A stretch of 64,000 nt of DNA from Dolichospermum planctonicum (GCF_005402965.1 NZ_BJCF01000020.1:1-64000), one strand, 5' to 3'; numbered from the stretch's first letter, positions 9,148 through 18,432 are shown. Notes: generated by a model not told the origin, from the sequence alone. Made by a program: numbers and translations.

Positions 9148-10335
9148 ATGAATTCAGCCGCAATCGCAACTACTCAGGGGAAAATTTCTATCCGCGTGGA
9201 GGTCATCTTTCAATTCCTATTTAGGGAACTTCAACAGTCAACTAGGGCTTCGGAGCAAAATTGTCATGATGTATCCGTGAGAATTACTAACGAAGTCCTG
9301 CGGGTTTGTAATGAAAGTAAACGCATTCAAACTTCGGGGTCTGTAGAAAGTTCAGCCATGAGCCTAGCTAAACATCGCTTACAACAGTGTATCCGATACT
9401 ATCAGTTAGGTTCAAGTCGTGGCAGGGTAGAACTCCACAGTACACTGAGTGCAATTGTTTACCGTTATATTAATCCCCCTCACAAGCAATTAAGCTATCA
9501 AGGGCGGTTGACTATCATTGAAGATTTCCTTCAGAGTTTTTATTTGGAGGCTTTAAATGCCTTTAGAAGGGAGAACCAACTAGGTCCGACCTATCGCCCC
9601 CAGACTCTATTGGAATTGGGAGAATACATGGCATTTACCGAGAGATATGGTAAACGTCGGATTCCCCTACCTGGAAGACAGCAACAATTAATTATTCTCC
9701 GGGCGCAAACTTTCTCAAAACAGCAACCTCCAGAAACAAGTGTAGATATAGAACAGGCTTCTGAAGGTGGTGGTGGTGAGTCTGATAGTTGTTGGGAAGA
9801 GCCGGCTATCCACCAATTGCGTTCGGCTATGGCTTCCCAGCCCGAACCGGAAGAAGATACCCTGCGGTCTGTTGTCATTACAGAATTAATCAATTATTTA
9901 CAGGAAAAAGAACAATCTGACTGTGTTGATTACTTTACTCTTCGTCTTCAGGATTTATCAGCACCAGAAATTGAGTCAATTTTGGGTTTAACATCTCGGC
10001 AGCGTGATTACTTACAGCAACGGTTTAAATATCATTTAATTCGGTTTGCCCTTTTACATCGCTGGGAATTGGTACATGAGTGGTTAGAAGTTTCTTTACC
10101 CACTAATTTGGGTTTAACTCCGATTCAATGGGAAACTTATTTAGCCCAGCTAGATGATAAACAAAGGTCTATCTTAGATTTGAAGCAGCAAGGAAAACCT
10201 GATGAGCAAATATCTAAGACTGTAGGCTTGTCCATGGCACAATTACAGAAACGTTGGTTTAAGATATTAGAACAAGCTTGGGAAATTCGTAACTCCTTAG
10301 TTTCCGGATCTAGTGCATCTACCCATGAATGGTGA
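9148..10335 (+). CDS. hetZ: Heterocyst differentiation regulator HetZ
   Basis: HetZ is a DNA-binding regulator needed early in heterocyst commitment, acting with HetR and HetP. The start ATG at 9148 gives MNSAAIATTQGKIS (395 residues, near the roughly 400 I expect); a TTG 15 bases upstream is less likely. Visible features are the N-terminal helical region (VEVIFQFLFRELQQ), the central LGEYMAFTERYGKRRIPLPGRQQQL block, an acidic Gly/Ser-rich linker near residue 210 and a C-terminal region resembling sigma-factor helix-turn-helix segments (LDLKQQGKPDEQISKTVGLS). It is followed by patU, the conserved hetZ-patU pairing. About 200 bases upstream should hold its HetR-dependent promoter, but I could not pick a palindromic HetR box with confidence. 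Confidence 0.85.
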   Translation: MNSAAIATTQGKISIRVEVIFQFLFRELQQSTRASEQNCHDVSVRITNEVLRVCNESKRIQTSGSVESSAMSLAKHRLQQCIRYYQLGSSRGRVELHSTLSAIVYRYINPPHKQLSYQGRLTIIEDFLQSFYLEALNAFRRENQLGPTYRPQTLLELGEYMAFTERYGKRRIPLPGRQQQLIILRAQTFSKQQPPETSVDIEQASEGGGGESDSCWEEPAIHQLRSAMASQPEPEEDTLRSVVITELINYLQEKEQSDCVDYFTLRLQDLSAPEIESILGLTSRQRDYLQQRFKYHLIRFALLHRWELVHEWLEVSLPTNLGLTPIQWETYLAQLDDKQRSILDLKQQGKPDEQISKTVGLSMAQLQKRWFKILEQAWEIRNSLVSGSSASTHEW

Positions 10336-10528
10336 CTTGTGAATCCTCATAAAATTATCAACTTCCTTGGGCATTGAAAAATCATAACTTCAATACCTAC
10401 AGGTGTAGTTTGTGAGAATGTGACGAAACTGATGGGGTAGTCATTCGTCTCAAGACGGTAGCCTTTTAACGGTGAACTGAGCTTGACAAGAAAAGCCCCA
10501 AACCTTTCAATTGGGAGAAATTCCTACT

Positions 10529-11302
10529 GTGCAAGAACGTTTTCAAGCTATTCTTAAGCGTCGTTTACAAGACCAAATAGTAAAAAATCCCCCGTTGTTC
10601 CCCTGGGAAACACAATTGGGAGAATATCCTGACTGTGTAGAAGAACAATCTCTGGGATTAGTTCCCGTTTGGGGGTGGAGAGTCCACCAGTCTAAACTAA
10701 ATTTGCCTATTCCCTTGCCTGATCAAGTTTTCTGGCAATTGTTAGCAAAATGTCAAGTTTTATTGACATCTTCCATACCTCTGGGAGCTAAATTAGTTCA
10801 GGTGGTAGAAAGTATGTTCCCCACGGATACCCAGTCAATTAATGATTTGGCTGCGTTAGTCCTGAGAAGCTCTTATCGTTCGGCAGATACCTTGACAGTG
10901 CCTAATATTGAGAGCGATTATTTTGATTTACTACCACGTCAGCAAATGGCGTTGTCGTTAATGGCAGCTAAACAACTGCTGGAAAATTTAACTTTGCCGA
11001 TTTCATTGAATCAGCCTTTGGTAGAAAGACAATGGCTGACTACTGTGGGGACTCTGAATATTCGGGTAGAATTACGTAATTCAGGTAAATTTACGAGTTT
11101 AACGGTTCACGGTAAATTACCAACATCGGGGATTTTGCAACTTGAGGGTAATAATAGTCAAGAATTTGTAAAATCTGAGGCTTGCGAAATGCCAGTTATA
11201 GAATTGCAAATTGATGGAAGTCAGCCAACCTATACTTTAGCAGTGGAGTTACCAGAATTAGACCACCTGCCTTTATTCTTGGCTATTCAGGTGAAAATAT
11301 AG
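10529..11302 (+). CDS. patU: PatU, heterocyst pattern formation protein
   Basis: Homologue of PatU, encoded downstream of hetZ and affecting heterocyst pattern. The GTG at 10529 is preferred because TTGGGAGAAA lies just upstream as a ribosome site; a TTG at 10511 would overlap that site. The protein then begins MQERFQAILKRRLQ and has about 257 residues. The N-terminal segment with PPLFPWE is the part that in Nostoc PCC 7120 is, as I recall, split off as patU5; here both parts are in one frame. The C-terminal half is beta-rich (LNIRVELRNSG, LTVHGKLPT, IELQIDG). No enzymatic motif is seen. The 190-base gap after hetZ suggests cotranscription or a secondary promoter. Confidence 0.75.
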   Translation: MQERFQAILKRRLQDQIVKNPPLFPWETQLGEYPDCVEEQSLGLVPVWGWRVHQSKLNLPIPLPDQVFWQLLAKCQVLLTSSIPLGAKLVQVVESMFPTDTQSINDLAALVLRSSYRSADTLTVPNIESDYFDLLPRQQMALSLMAAKQLLENLTLPISLNQPLVERQWLTTVGTLNIRVELRNSGKFTSLTVHGKLPTSGILQLEGNNSQEFVKSEACEMPVIELQIDGSQPTYTLAVELPELDHLPLFLAIQVKI

Positions 11303-11843
11303 CTAAATTGCCATATTTAGGAATTAGATAAGAGGGATGGCAACTGATGTATGATAATCTTGATTAATTTTCTGGTTTTAACCCTTCATTCTCTTTTGAA
11401 ACATCAATATAAAATTAAGGACGTATTTAAAACCTATAAGCTTAAGTAGGACACTTATATTTTTAGAGATTCCACTGAGTGACAAACTTGTCTGCGGTGA
11501 AATTTCTGATTCCTGTTCCCAATGAGGATGGGAAATGCTATAATTTGATGTGCAGTTAAATAAATTAAAAATATATAGGAATCAAGCAGGGTTCCTGAAT
11601 TAGTTGGCGTGGGGAGGAAACTCCTAACAGAGAAGAAGAGTAAAAGTGTGTACTGAGTATTGTATGGCTAGGACACGCAGGTTATCAAAAATCACATAGG
11701 ATTTCTATATTACATAGAATATTTAACTAGGATCAGATATGAATGGCTATCTAACTCGCTAAAAATTCAGCTTCCTAGTAATTTAGCTATTATTGTTATT
11801 GTTGAGTATTAACTGACCAGAACTTAAGTAGGGTGCAAACTAC
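11303..11843. other. Intergenic region upstream of kdpA with repeat remnant and candidate structured leader
   Basis: This 540-base gap contains a partial, reversed MITE-like copy at about 11470-11542, ending GGAAATGCTATA. A C/G-richer stretch follows at about 11575-11690 with several possible helices: a GGAA/TTCC pair around the GGGTTCC block, a GGAG-GAAA-CTCC tetraloop hairpin at about 11615-11630, and GTGT/ACAC arms further on. It could be a 5' leader of the kdp transcript, but I could not match it to the c-di-AMP (ydaO) or other riboswitch consensus sequences. Treat as a candidate only. Confidence 0.35.
11470..11542 (-). repeat. Partial MITE-like element (TATAGCATTTCC family), reversed
   Basis: Read on the minus strand, this begins TATAGCATTTCCCATCCTCA, the left end of the elements at 5256 and 13544, and continues through the internal block. 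The opposite terminus has lost its match, so the copy is degenerate. Confidence 0.55.
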
Positions 11844-13529
11844 ATGGGACAAGGTTTTTTACAAATTGCTTTAACGCTATGTATTATAGTATTTATTACT
11901 CCAAAACTAGGAAAATACATAGCCAGTGTTTTCTTGGGAGAAAGGACAATCCTTGATCCTGTAATGAAGCCCATAGAGGCAATAATTTATATTTTAGGAG
12001 GTGTGAGTAAAAAAAATGACATGACAGGTTGGCAGTATATCCGCGCATTACTATACAGTAACTTAGTCATGGGTGGTATAGTTTATGTCCTAATCTCTTG
12101 TCAGAAAGTTTTACCTTGGAATCCCAATGAACTGGGGGGGATAAGATGGGATTTATTATTACATACTACAATTTCCTTCCTGACCAACACCGACCAACAA
12201 CATTACGCACCGGAAAACACCTTTAGTTATTTTAGTGAAACATCGGCTTTAGGCTTTTTGATGTTTACTTCAGCGGCTAGTGGATTGGTAGTGGGAATTG
12301 CTTTTATCCGGGGGTTAACGGGGAGAAAACTGGGGAATTTTTATGTTGATTTTACCCAGACTATCACTAGGATCTTACTACCTTTATCAATAATTGGGGC
12401 GATCGCTCTAATCATCACAGGTGTACCCCAAACCCTAGCCGGAACGCTGGAGGTAGAAACCTTGGAAGGAAGAATTCAGTATATAGCTAGAGGTCCAGTA
12501 GCCTCTTGGGAGATTATCAAAATGTTAGGGGAAAATGGCGGTGGCTTTTTTGCTGCTAATTCCGCTCACCCTTTTGAAAATCCCAATGGTGCTTCTAATT
12601 TGATAGAAATTATCGCTATGCTGGCCATTCCCACATCTTTAATTTATACCTACGGAGTATTTGCTAACAACCTGAAACAAAGTTGGTTATTATATTGGAT
12701 GGTGTTTATAATCTTTGTTGTTCTTATTGGCGTTACAGCCACAGGAGAATTACAAGGAAACCCACTAATTAACAACGCTTTGAGATTAGAATTACCAAAT
12801 TTAGAAGGTAAAGAAGTCAGATTTGATTGGGCGCAGAGCGCATTATGGGCAATTACAACCACTGCTACCATGTCCGGTGCTGTGAATGCAATGCACGATT
12901 CTCTTATGCCCAATGGGACATTTTCTAGCTTATTCAACCTATTTTTACAAATAATTTGGGGTGGACAGGGAATAGGAACTGCTTATCTCTTCATTTATCT
13001 AATTCTCACAGTTTTTCTGACTGGTTTAATGGTAGGGCGCACTCCAGAAATTTTTGGGCGCAAAATTGAAAAACGGGAAATTGTTCTTGCTAGTGTGGTG
13101 CTATTAATTCACCCCATAATGGTTTTAATTCCTAGTGCGGTGGCTTTAGCTTATCCTATATCTCTATCAGGCATTAGTAACCCTGGTTTTCATGGTATTT
13201 CCCAAGTGGTTTATGAATACGCTTCAGCCGCAGCTAATAATGGTTCTGGTTTAGAGGGATTAAATGACGGTACATTATGGTGGAATTTAAGTACAACTAT
13301 CAGTATTTTTGCGGGACGTTATATACCAATTATTGCGTTGTTGCTATTAGCTGATAGTATGTCTGAAAAACAAGCAAGTCCAGAAAGCCGGGGAACTTTG
13401 AGAACTGATTCTTTATTATTTACCAGTATTACTGCTGGTGTCACTTTAATCCTAGGGATCTTAACATTTTTCCCGGTTTTAGCTTTAGGTCCCATCGCTG
13501 AAGGTTTTAAACTCGCTGCTGGTAGTTAA
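11844..13529 (+). CDS. kdpA: K+-transporting ATPase subunit KdpA
   Basis: Potassium channel-like, multi-pass subunit of the high-affinity KdpFABC P-type ATPase in the plasma membrane. At 561 residues it has normal length. Typical motifs include [20 protein letters not shown] near residue 230, the selectivity-filter-like segment TNTDQQHY near 115 and NNGSG near 465. About ten hydrophobic segments are evident. The ATG at 11844 gives [10 protein letters not shown], the expected N-terminus. It is the first gene of kdpA-kdpB-(kdpF/G)-kdpC; separations of 110-190 bases are rather loose for an operon, and a MITE-like repeat is inserted after kdpA. Confidence 0.95.
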   Translation: MGQGFLQIALTLCIIVFITPKLGKYIASVFLGERTILDPVMKPIEAIIYILGGVSKKNDMTGWQYIRALLYSNLVMGGIVYVLISCQKVLPWNPNELGGIRWDLLLHTTISFLTNTDQQHYAPENTFSYFSETSALGFLMFTSAASGLVVGIAFIRGLTGRKLGNFYVDFTQTITRILLPLSIIGAIALIITGVPQTLAGTLEVETLEGRIQYIARGPVASWEIIKMLGENGGGFFAANSAHPFENPNGASNLIEIIAMLAIPTSLIYTYGVFANNLKQSWLLYWMVFIIFVVLIGVTATGELQGNPLINNALRLELPNLEGKEVRFDWAQSALWAITTTATMSGAVNAMHDSLMPNGTFSSLFNLFLQIIWGGQGIGTAYLFIYLILTVFLTGLMVGRTPEIFGRKIEKREIVLASVVLLIHPIMVLIPSAVALAYPISLSGISNPGFHGISQVVYEYASAAANNGSGLEGLNDGTLWWNLSTTISIFAGRYIPIIALLLLADSMSEKQASPESRGTLRTDSLLFTSITAGVTLILGILTFFPVLALGPIAEGFKLAAGS

Positions 13530-13543
13530 TATAGATAAGACAA

Positions 13544-13629
13544 TATAGCATTTCCCATCTCAGTTAGGTACAGGGATAAGAAATTAACCGCAGATAAATC
13601 TGTACTTCTGTGAACTAGGAAATGCTATA
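13544..13629 (+). repeat. MITE-like element with TATAGCATTTCC termini, copy 2
   Basis: An 86-bp element opens with TATAGCATTTCC and closes with GGAAATGCTATA, giving perfect 12-bp terminal inverted repeats. It is homologous to 5256-5342 and sits between kdpA and kdpB, lengthening the spacer of what is normally a tight operon. Confidence 0.7.
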
Positions 13630-13714
13630 AGAAGATGAAGATAATTTTCCCTCTTTATTTCTTGTTTCTTGTTTCTTCTTCCTGACTCGGTGACTCCTAA
13701 AAAATTAGTTATAT

Positions 13715-15814
13715 ATGAATTCAAACGGAACTAATTCTAATTCTAAAGCCTCCCGTCCTCGTTATCGCCGTCAAAAACACAGAAAAACGCGGGTAACGAA
13801 CAAAGGCCTTTATATTCGAGCAATTAGGGATGCCTTTATGAAATTGCATCCTCAATATGCTATCAAAAATCCGGTGATGTTTTTGGTATGGGTAGGAACA
13901 ATTATCACCTTTTTTGTGACGATTTATCCCCAATTATTTGGACCGATAAACCAAAAAAACCCCTATTTATTTAACGGGCTGTTAACGGGAATTTTGCTGT
14001 TTACAATTCTATTTAGTAACTTTGCTGAAGCTGTAGCGGAGGGAAGAGGGAAAGCCCAAGCTGATACTTTACGTTCAACGCAGTCAGCTACTAACGCCAA
14101 AAAGATTGGTGTTGACGGGACAATTATAGAAGTTCCGGCCACCAGTTTAAACCGGGGGGATACTATCCACGTCGTATCAGGTGATATTATCCCTGCGGAC
14201 GGTGAAGTAATCATGGGTGTCGCGTCTGTGGATGAATCAGCGATTACTGGCGAATCTGCCCCTGTTCTCAAAGAATCAGGCTCGGATGTTGCTAGTTCTG
14301 TTACGGGAGGTACACGCATTATATCCGATGAACTAATTATTCGTGTCACGGCCGAAGCCGGTAAAGGCTTTATTGATCGGATGATTGCTTTAGTAGAAGG
14401 AGCAGAGCGTACTAAAACGCCTAATGAAATTGCTTTAACAGTATTATTAGCGGTTCTGAGCTTGGTATTTCTATTTGTAGTGGCAACTCTTCCCGCCTTT
14501 GCTTACTATGTGAATAGTCCTGTTAGTGTACCGGTTCTCATTGCTCTTTTAGTAGCACTTATACCCACAACTATCGGCGGTTTACTGAGTACCATTGGTA
14601 TTGCGGGTATGGATAGGGTAGCTCAATTTAACGTCATTGCTACCTCTGGAAGAGCCATAGAAGCCTGTGGAGATATAAGTACCCTAGTTCTTGACAAAAC
14701 TGGGACAATCACTCTGGGAAACCGTTTAGCAGAGGAGTTTATTCCTATCAATGGCCACTCAGTCATAGAAATTGCTAATGTATCTTTGGCAGCTAGTATC
14801 TTTGATGATACTCCAGAAGGTAAATCTATTGTCCGACTGGCAGAAAAGTTAGGTGCAAATTTTGATTTAGACCGCAACCAAGCCCAAGGGATAGAATTTT
14901 CGGCCAAAACCCGCATGAGTGGTACTAATTTACCTGGTGGTAGGGAAGTACGGAAAGGTTCAGTGGAAGCAATTAAAGGCTTTATCCTGTCGCGTCATGG
15001 ACGGAATACCCCAGAATTGGATGTTGCTTATGAGCAAGTTTCTCGTCAAGGTGGTACACCTCTAGCTGTTTGTCTTGATCATGAAATTTACGGTGTTATC
15101 TATCTCAAAGATATTGTTAAACCGGGTATCCGTGAACGATTTGACCAACTCCGACGCATGGGGGTACGAACAATCATGCTCACGGGAGATAATCGTATTA
15201 CTGCTTCTGTAATTGCTCAAGAAGCGGGAGTAGATGAATTTATCGCTGAAGCTACTCCAGAAGATAAAATAACTGTGATTCAACGGGAACAGGCTGAGGG
15301 TAAAATAGTAGCGATGACGGGAGATGGAACTAATGACGCTCCCGCTTTAGCACAGGCTAATGTAGGTGTGGCCATGAATACGGGAACACAAGCAGCCAAA
15401 GAAGCTGCTAATATGGTAGATTTAGATTCTGATCCTACCAAATTAATTGATATTGTTAGTATTGGTAAGCAATTGTTAATTACTCGTGGAGCATTGACAA
15501 CCTTTTCTATTGCTAATGATATTGCTAAATATTTTGCGATTATTCCCGTACTTTTCACTGCTGCTAAACTAGAAAGTCTGAATATTATGAAGTTAACTAG
15601 TGTTAATTCGGCTATTCTGTCCGCATTAATTTACAATGCTTTAATTATTCCGGCTTTGATTCCCCTAGCATTAAAAGGTGTTCAATTTCGACCTTTGACA
15701 GCTAATCAACTTCTGCAACGAAATATTTTAATTTATGGATTAGGTGGGGTAATTGCGCCATTTATTGCGATTAAATTAATAGATATGATGATTACATTTG
15801 TCGGTTTAGCTTAA
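13715..15814 (+). CDS. kdpB: K+-transporting P-type ATPase subunit KdpB
   Basis: Catalytic subunit of the Kdp pump; it hydrolyses ATP through a phosphoaspartate intermediate and is a multi-pass membrane protein. The phosphorylation motif VLDKTGTITLGN is near residue 327, the actuator-domain motif DESAITGESAPV near 175 (TGES), and the hinge motif MTGDGTNDAPAL near 535. At 699 residues it is normal for the family. The basic N-terminal 30 residues (RPRYRRQKHRK) form an extension before the first conserved helix. It is followed by the small F/G-like subunit and kdpC on the same strand. Confidence 0.95.
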   Translation: MNSNGTNSNSKASRPRYRRQKHRKTRVTNKGLYIRAIRDAFMKLHPQYAIKNPVMFLVWVGTIITFFVTIYPQLFGPINQKNPYLFNGLLTGILLFTILFSNFAEAVAEGRGKAQADTLRSTQSATNAKKIGVDGTIIEVPATSLNRGDTIHVVSGDIIPADGEVIMGVASVDESAITGESAPVLKESGSDVASSVTGGTRIISDELIIRVTAEAGKGFIDRMIALVEGAERTKTPNEIALTVLLAVLSLVFLFVVATLPAFAYYVNSPVSVPVLIALLVALIPTTIGGLLSTIGIAGMDRVAQFNVIATSGRAIEACGDISTLVLDKTGTITLGNRLAEEFIPINGHSVIEIANVSLAASIFDDTPEGKSIVRLAEKLGANFDLDRNQAQGIEFSAKTRMSGTNLPGGREVRKGSVEAIKGFILSRHGRNTPELDVAYEQVSRQGGTPLAVCLDHEIYGVIYLKDIVKPGIRERFDQLRRMGVRTIMLTGDNRITASVIAQEAGVDEFIAEATPEDKITVIQREQAEGKIVAMTGDGTNDAPALAQANVGVAMNTGTQAAKEAANMVDLDSDPTKLIDIVSIGKQLLITRGALTTFSIANDIAKYFAIIPVLFTAAKLESLNIMKLTSVNSAILSALIYNALIIPALIPLALKGVQFRPLTANQLLQRNILIYGLGGVIAPFIAIKLIDMMITFVGLA

Positions 15815-15860
15815 ATTAAATTAAATTATTAAATTAAGCGGTTAATTATTCTTGAGATCT

Positions 15861-15922
15861 TACTAAGTAGGTGAACGGAAAAAAACCGACATAAGTAACG
15901 AAAAGTAAAGTTGCCCAAAACC
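15861..15922 (-). repeat. Dispersed repeat (GGTTTTGGGCAA...GTTCAC type), copy 1
   Basis: Read on the minus strand, about 60 bases from GGTTTTGGGCAACTTTAC to the TACTTAGTA end match 63476-63535 with few differences. Here it lies in the gap between kdpB and the small Kdp subunit, followed by three copies of GTTAAGA at about 15931-15953. A widespread intergenic repeat of unknown nature. Confidence 0.6.
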
Positions 15923-15975
15923 TCTTCCCAGTTAAGAGTTAAGAGTTAAGAGTTCCCTTGTCATAACGACATCTG

Positions 15976-16200
15976 ATGAAACTGATACAATTTATGAGAT
16001 TATCCAGATTTAAATACCAATTACCCATGATTATTTTTCTGGTGATGTGTTTAAATTTATTGATTGCCCCAGTGGTTTATGCTAATAGTGGTGGTAGTTT
16101 AGATAAAGTTTCTGCTTGGGCAATTGGTATTTTAGGTTTTACTACTTTAATGTTAGTAGTTTATTTGTTTATAGTGATTTTTCAGCCAGAACGCTTTTAA
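15976..16200 (+). CDS. Small Kdp subunit, KdpF/KdpG-like
   Basis: A 74-residue protein with two hydrophobic stretches: one near residues 15-35 ending in PVVYA, like a signal anchor, and one near 48-68 (AIGILGFTTLMLVVYLFIV). It ends FQPERF, resembling the KPEKF/QPERF end of KdpF, the accessory subunit that stabilises the KdpFABC complex. The position between kdpB and kdpC is where Anabaena kdp operons carry a small extra gene called kdpG in the literature I recall, longer than the roughly 30-residue E. coli KdpF. The ATG at 15976 is the only suitable start; an internal ATG at residue 9 is possible. Confidence 0.75.
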   Translation: MKLIQFMRLSRFKYQLPMIIFLVMCLNLLIAPVVYANSGGSLDKVSAWAIGILGFTTLMLVVYLFIVIFQPERF

Positions 16201-16246
16201 TAATTTACAAATTAAAACAAGTTTCAATAAAATTAAAAATGAAATT

Positions 16247-16846
16247 ATGTCTATTTTTAGAGAAATTTTCAGAGCGGTCAGAATTACTCTGGTGATTTGG
16301 TTATTAACAGCAATGATATATCCCCTGTTTATATTGCTGGTAGGCCAGTCAATTTTTCCGTTTTCAGCTAATGGTAGTATCATATCAAATGTCAATGCTC
16401 AACCCATTGGTTCAACTTTGATTGGTCAAGGATTTACCTCAGACCGTTATTTTCATGGTCGTCCTAGTGCTGTCAGATATAGCCAAGGTAAAAAAGCTCA
16501 ACCTGCGGGTATTTCTGGAGGTAGCAATTTTGCTCCTACTAATCCTCAACTCAAGGAACGCATTCTCAAACAAGCGGAAGAATTACAAAATGAAAATAAA
16601 CAAGCTGTAGCTGATTTGATTTATACATCAGGCTCAGGTTTAGATCCCCATATTTCTCTGAAAGCAGCACGAGAACAGATGGAAAGAGTGGCACAGGCAC
16701 GGGGGATAAAGGAAGATGATATCATCCCGTTAATTACTAAGTATATTGATGGTAGATTTTTGGGTATCTTCGGTGAACCAGGGGTGAATATTTTACGCTT
16801 AAATTATGCCCTGGATTTACAAGAGATCAATCGTGAACAAAATTAG
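16247..16846 (+). CDS. kdpC: K+-transporting ATPase subunit KdpC
   Basis: Single-span subunit of the Kdp complex that assists ATP binding. One N-terminal helix (about 12-35, LVIWLLTAMIYPLFILLVGQ) anchors it. Family motifs follow: GSTLIGQGFTSDRYFHGRPS near residue 55, GSNFAPTN near 90, and the DLIYTSGSGLDPHIS segment near 122 with ALDLQEIN at the end. Length of 199 residues is standard. No kdpD, kdpE or truncated KdpD-like gene follows; the next gene is anmK, so sensing must be encoded elsewhere. Confidence 0.93.
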   Translation: MSIFREIFRAVRITLVIWLLTAMIYPLFILLVGQSIFPFSANGSIISNVNAQPIGSTLIGQGFTSDRYFHGRPSAVRYSQGKKAQPAGISGGSNFAPTNPQLKERILKQAEELQNENKQAVADLIYTSGSGLDPHISLKAAREQMERVAQARGIKEDDIIPLITKYIDGRFLGIFGEPGVNILRLNYALDLQEINREQN

Positions 16847-16938
16847 TTGTTGGTCAGTGGTCAATTAGTCATTTTCTTTTGACATGGGTAATGGTATGAA
16901 TTACACTACTATTGATATCCATAAAAGTATTTGAGTCA

Positions 16939-18096
16939 ATGCACCCGACTCGCGTTATCGGTTTAATGAGTGGTACATCTGTAGATGGTATAGATACCGC
17001 TTTAGTGGAAATTTCTGGTAGGGATTTGGATCTCAAGGTGGAGTTAATAGCAGGGGAAACATATCCCTATCCCCCGCAACTCAGAGAACAAATTCTAGAA
17101 CTTGGTGCTGGTGCTGCTGTATCAATGGCAGAATTAGCTACCATAGATGATGCTATCTCTCGGACTTTTGCTGAAGCTGCTCAATTTATCCAAGTTGGTC
17201 ATCAAGCAGCTACTTTGATCGGTTCTCATGGTCAAACTGTTTACCATCGTCCCCGTCGGGGAGCAGGAGAACTGGGTTATAGTTTCCAACTGGGACGGGG
17301 ATCACTAATTGCCCATCTAACTGGTATTACTACTGTCAGTAATTTCCGATCTGCTGATATTGCAGCTAGTGGCCATGGTGCGCCCCTTGTTCCTAGAGTT
17401 GATGCCTATTTACTGGGTGATTCACGGGAAGAACGTTGTATACAAAATATCGGTGGTATCAGTAATGTAACTTACCTACCAGCAGTCAGTGATAATTGGT
17501 TGTCCCAAATTCGGGGTTGGGATACAGGTCCAGGTAATAGTCTATTGGATTTGGCTGTACAACATTTTACCAATGGTGCTAAAACTTATGATGAAAATGG
17601 TGATTGGGCAGCTAGTGGTACACCATGTTATCCATTGGTAGAAAAATGGCTCAGTCATGAGTATTTTCACTTGCCACCGCCTAAATCTACTGGACGTGAG
17701 TTATTTGGTGTCGCTTATTTACATCAGTGTTTAGAAGATGCTCAAGGCTATCAGTTCAGTACATGGCCTGCGGATTTTTTGGCAACCATTACAGAACTGA
17801 CGGCGGTTTCTATTGTTCACAATTATGACACTTTTCTACCAAGAAGGCCACATCAGGTGTTATTATGTGGTGGTGGTAGTCGTAATATTTACTTAAAACG
17901 GCGGCTAGAGTTGTTATTGGGGAAAGTTCCAGTCTCTACTACGGACAAGCTGGGCATAAGCGCGTCCTTTAAGGAGGCGATCGCTTTTGCGGTTTTAGCA
18001 TATTGGCGCAGTATCGGTATTCCTGGTAACTTACCTTCTGTGACAGGAGCATCTCAAGAGGTGCTGTTAGGAGAAATTCACGGTAATTATTGCTAA
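16939..18096 (+). CDS. anmK: Anhydro-N-acetylmuramic acid kinase AnmK
   Basis: Cytoplasmic kinase of peptidoglycan recycling: it opens and phosphorylates 1,6-anhydro-MurNAc to MurNAc-6-phosphate. The ATG at 16939 gives [19 protein letters not shown], with the nucleotide-binding motif at the extreme N-terminus as usual; a TTG 27 bases upstream is not favoured. Other motifs are [12 protein letters not shown] near residue 97, the [17 protein letters not shown] block near 137, GGISNVTYL near 180 and LLCGGGSRN near 315. About 385 residues, normal. It links with the amidases and MurI as wall metabolism, though kdp genes lie between. Confidence 0.92.
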   Translation: MHPTRVIGLMSGTSVDGIDTALVEISGRDLDLKVELIAGETYPYPPQLREQILELGAGAAVSMAELATIDDAISRTFAEAAQFIQVGHQAATLIGSHGQTVYHRPRRGAGELGYSFQLGRGSLIAHLTGITTVSNFRSADIAASGHGAPLVPRVDAYLLGDSREERCIQNIGGISNVTYLPAVSDNWLSQIRGWDTGPGNSLLDLAVQHFTNGAKTYDENGDWAASGTPCYPLVEKWLSHEYFHLPPPKSTGRELFGVAYLHQCLEDAQGYQFSTWPADFLATITELTAVSIVHNYDTFLPRRPHQVLLCGGGSRNIYLKRRLELLLGKVPVSTTDKLGISASFKEAIAFAVLAYWRSIGIPGNLPSVTGASQEVLLGEIHGNYC

Positions 18097-18133
18097 TTAT
18101 CCCTAATTTAAGGATATATCCCCGGATTTTTCT

Positions 18134-18331
18134 CTAGGCCATGCTAGAACCTGAGTCTAGACCCCACTGTTGTTTAAGCAGTTCTTGATAAGTTGCTTCA
18201 CGCACCATCATTTGTCTATAGAGCTTAACTAAAAAGTCTTGAGCTTGTTCGTGGCTCATCTGTTGGACTTGTGTAGCAAAGGAGCAAATGCTAAATTGCT
18301 GTTCCAAGGACAGTTCAATTGGTTGATTCAT
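18134..18331 (-). CDS. nblA: NblA, phycobilisome degradation adaptor
   Basis: Small protein that recruits Clp protease to phycobilisomes during nitrogen or sulfur starvation. The ATG at 18329-18331 is preceded on the minus strand by GGAG about 9 bases upstream, giving MNQPIELSLEQQFSICSF, 65 residues. The family features are visible: LEQQF near residue 9, the helical QAQDFLVKLYRQMMVRE segment and YQELLKQQWG at the C-terminus. It is monocistronic. About 70-100 bases upstream of the start is a 14-bp perfect hairpin (18400-18432), either in its 5' leader or its promoter. I did not find a convincing NtcA box (GTA-N8-TAC). Confidence 0.92.
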   Translation of the reverse strand: MNQPIELSLEQQFSICSFATQVQQMSHEQAQDFLVKLYRQMMVREATYQELLKQQWGLDSGSSMA

Positions 18332-18399
18332 AATGAACTCCAAAACAAACAACGTATAAAAACGACATTGACAACAGAATTGAAGAGTTAAGAGTCAGT

Positions 18400-18432
18400 A
18401 GTAAAAAGTAAAACTGGCTTTTACTTTTTACT
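18400..18432. promoter_or_regulatory. Perfect 14-bp hairpin upstream of nblA
   Basis: AGTAAAAAGTAAAA at 18400-18413 is perfectly complementary to TTTTACTTTTTACT at 18419-18432, leaving a 5-base loop (CTGGC). It lies 69-101 bases upstream of the nblA ATG. It could be an mRNA 5' hairpin, a terminator-like structure or a repeat. The direct AGTAAAAAGTAAAA pattern also gives two tandem AGTAAAA half-sites. Confidence 0.5.

Noticed and set aside
11575-11690. c-di-AMP (ydaO) riboswitch before kdpA
   Set aside because: The conserved CCGTCAGCTAACC-type segment was not found, so only a generic structured leader is reported.
13963-14349. Minus-strand 128-codon frame inside kdpB
   Set aside because: Shadow frame opposite a highly conserved P-type ATPase.
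16422-16610. 62-codon frame within kdpC
   Set aside because: Alternative frame of kdpC without ribosome site.
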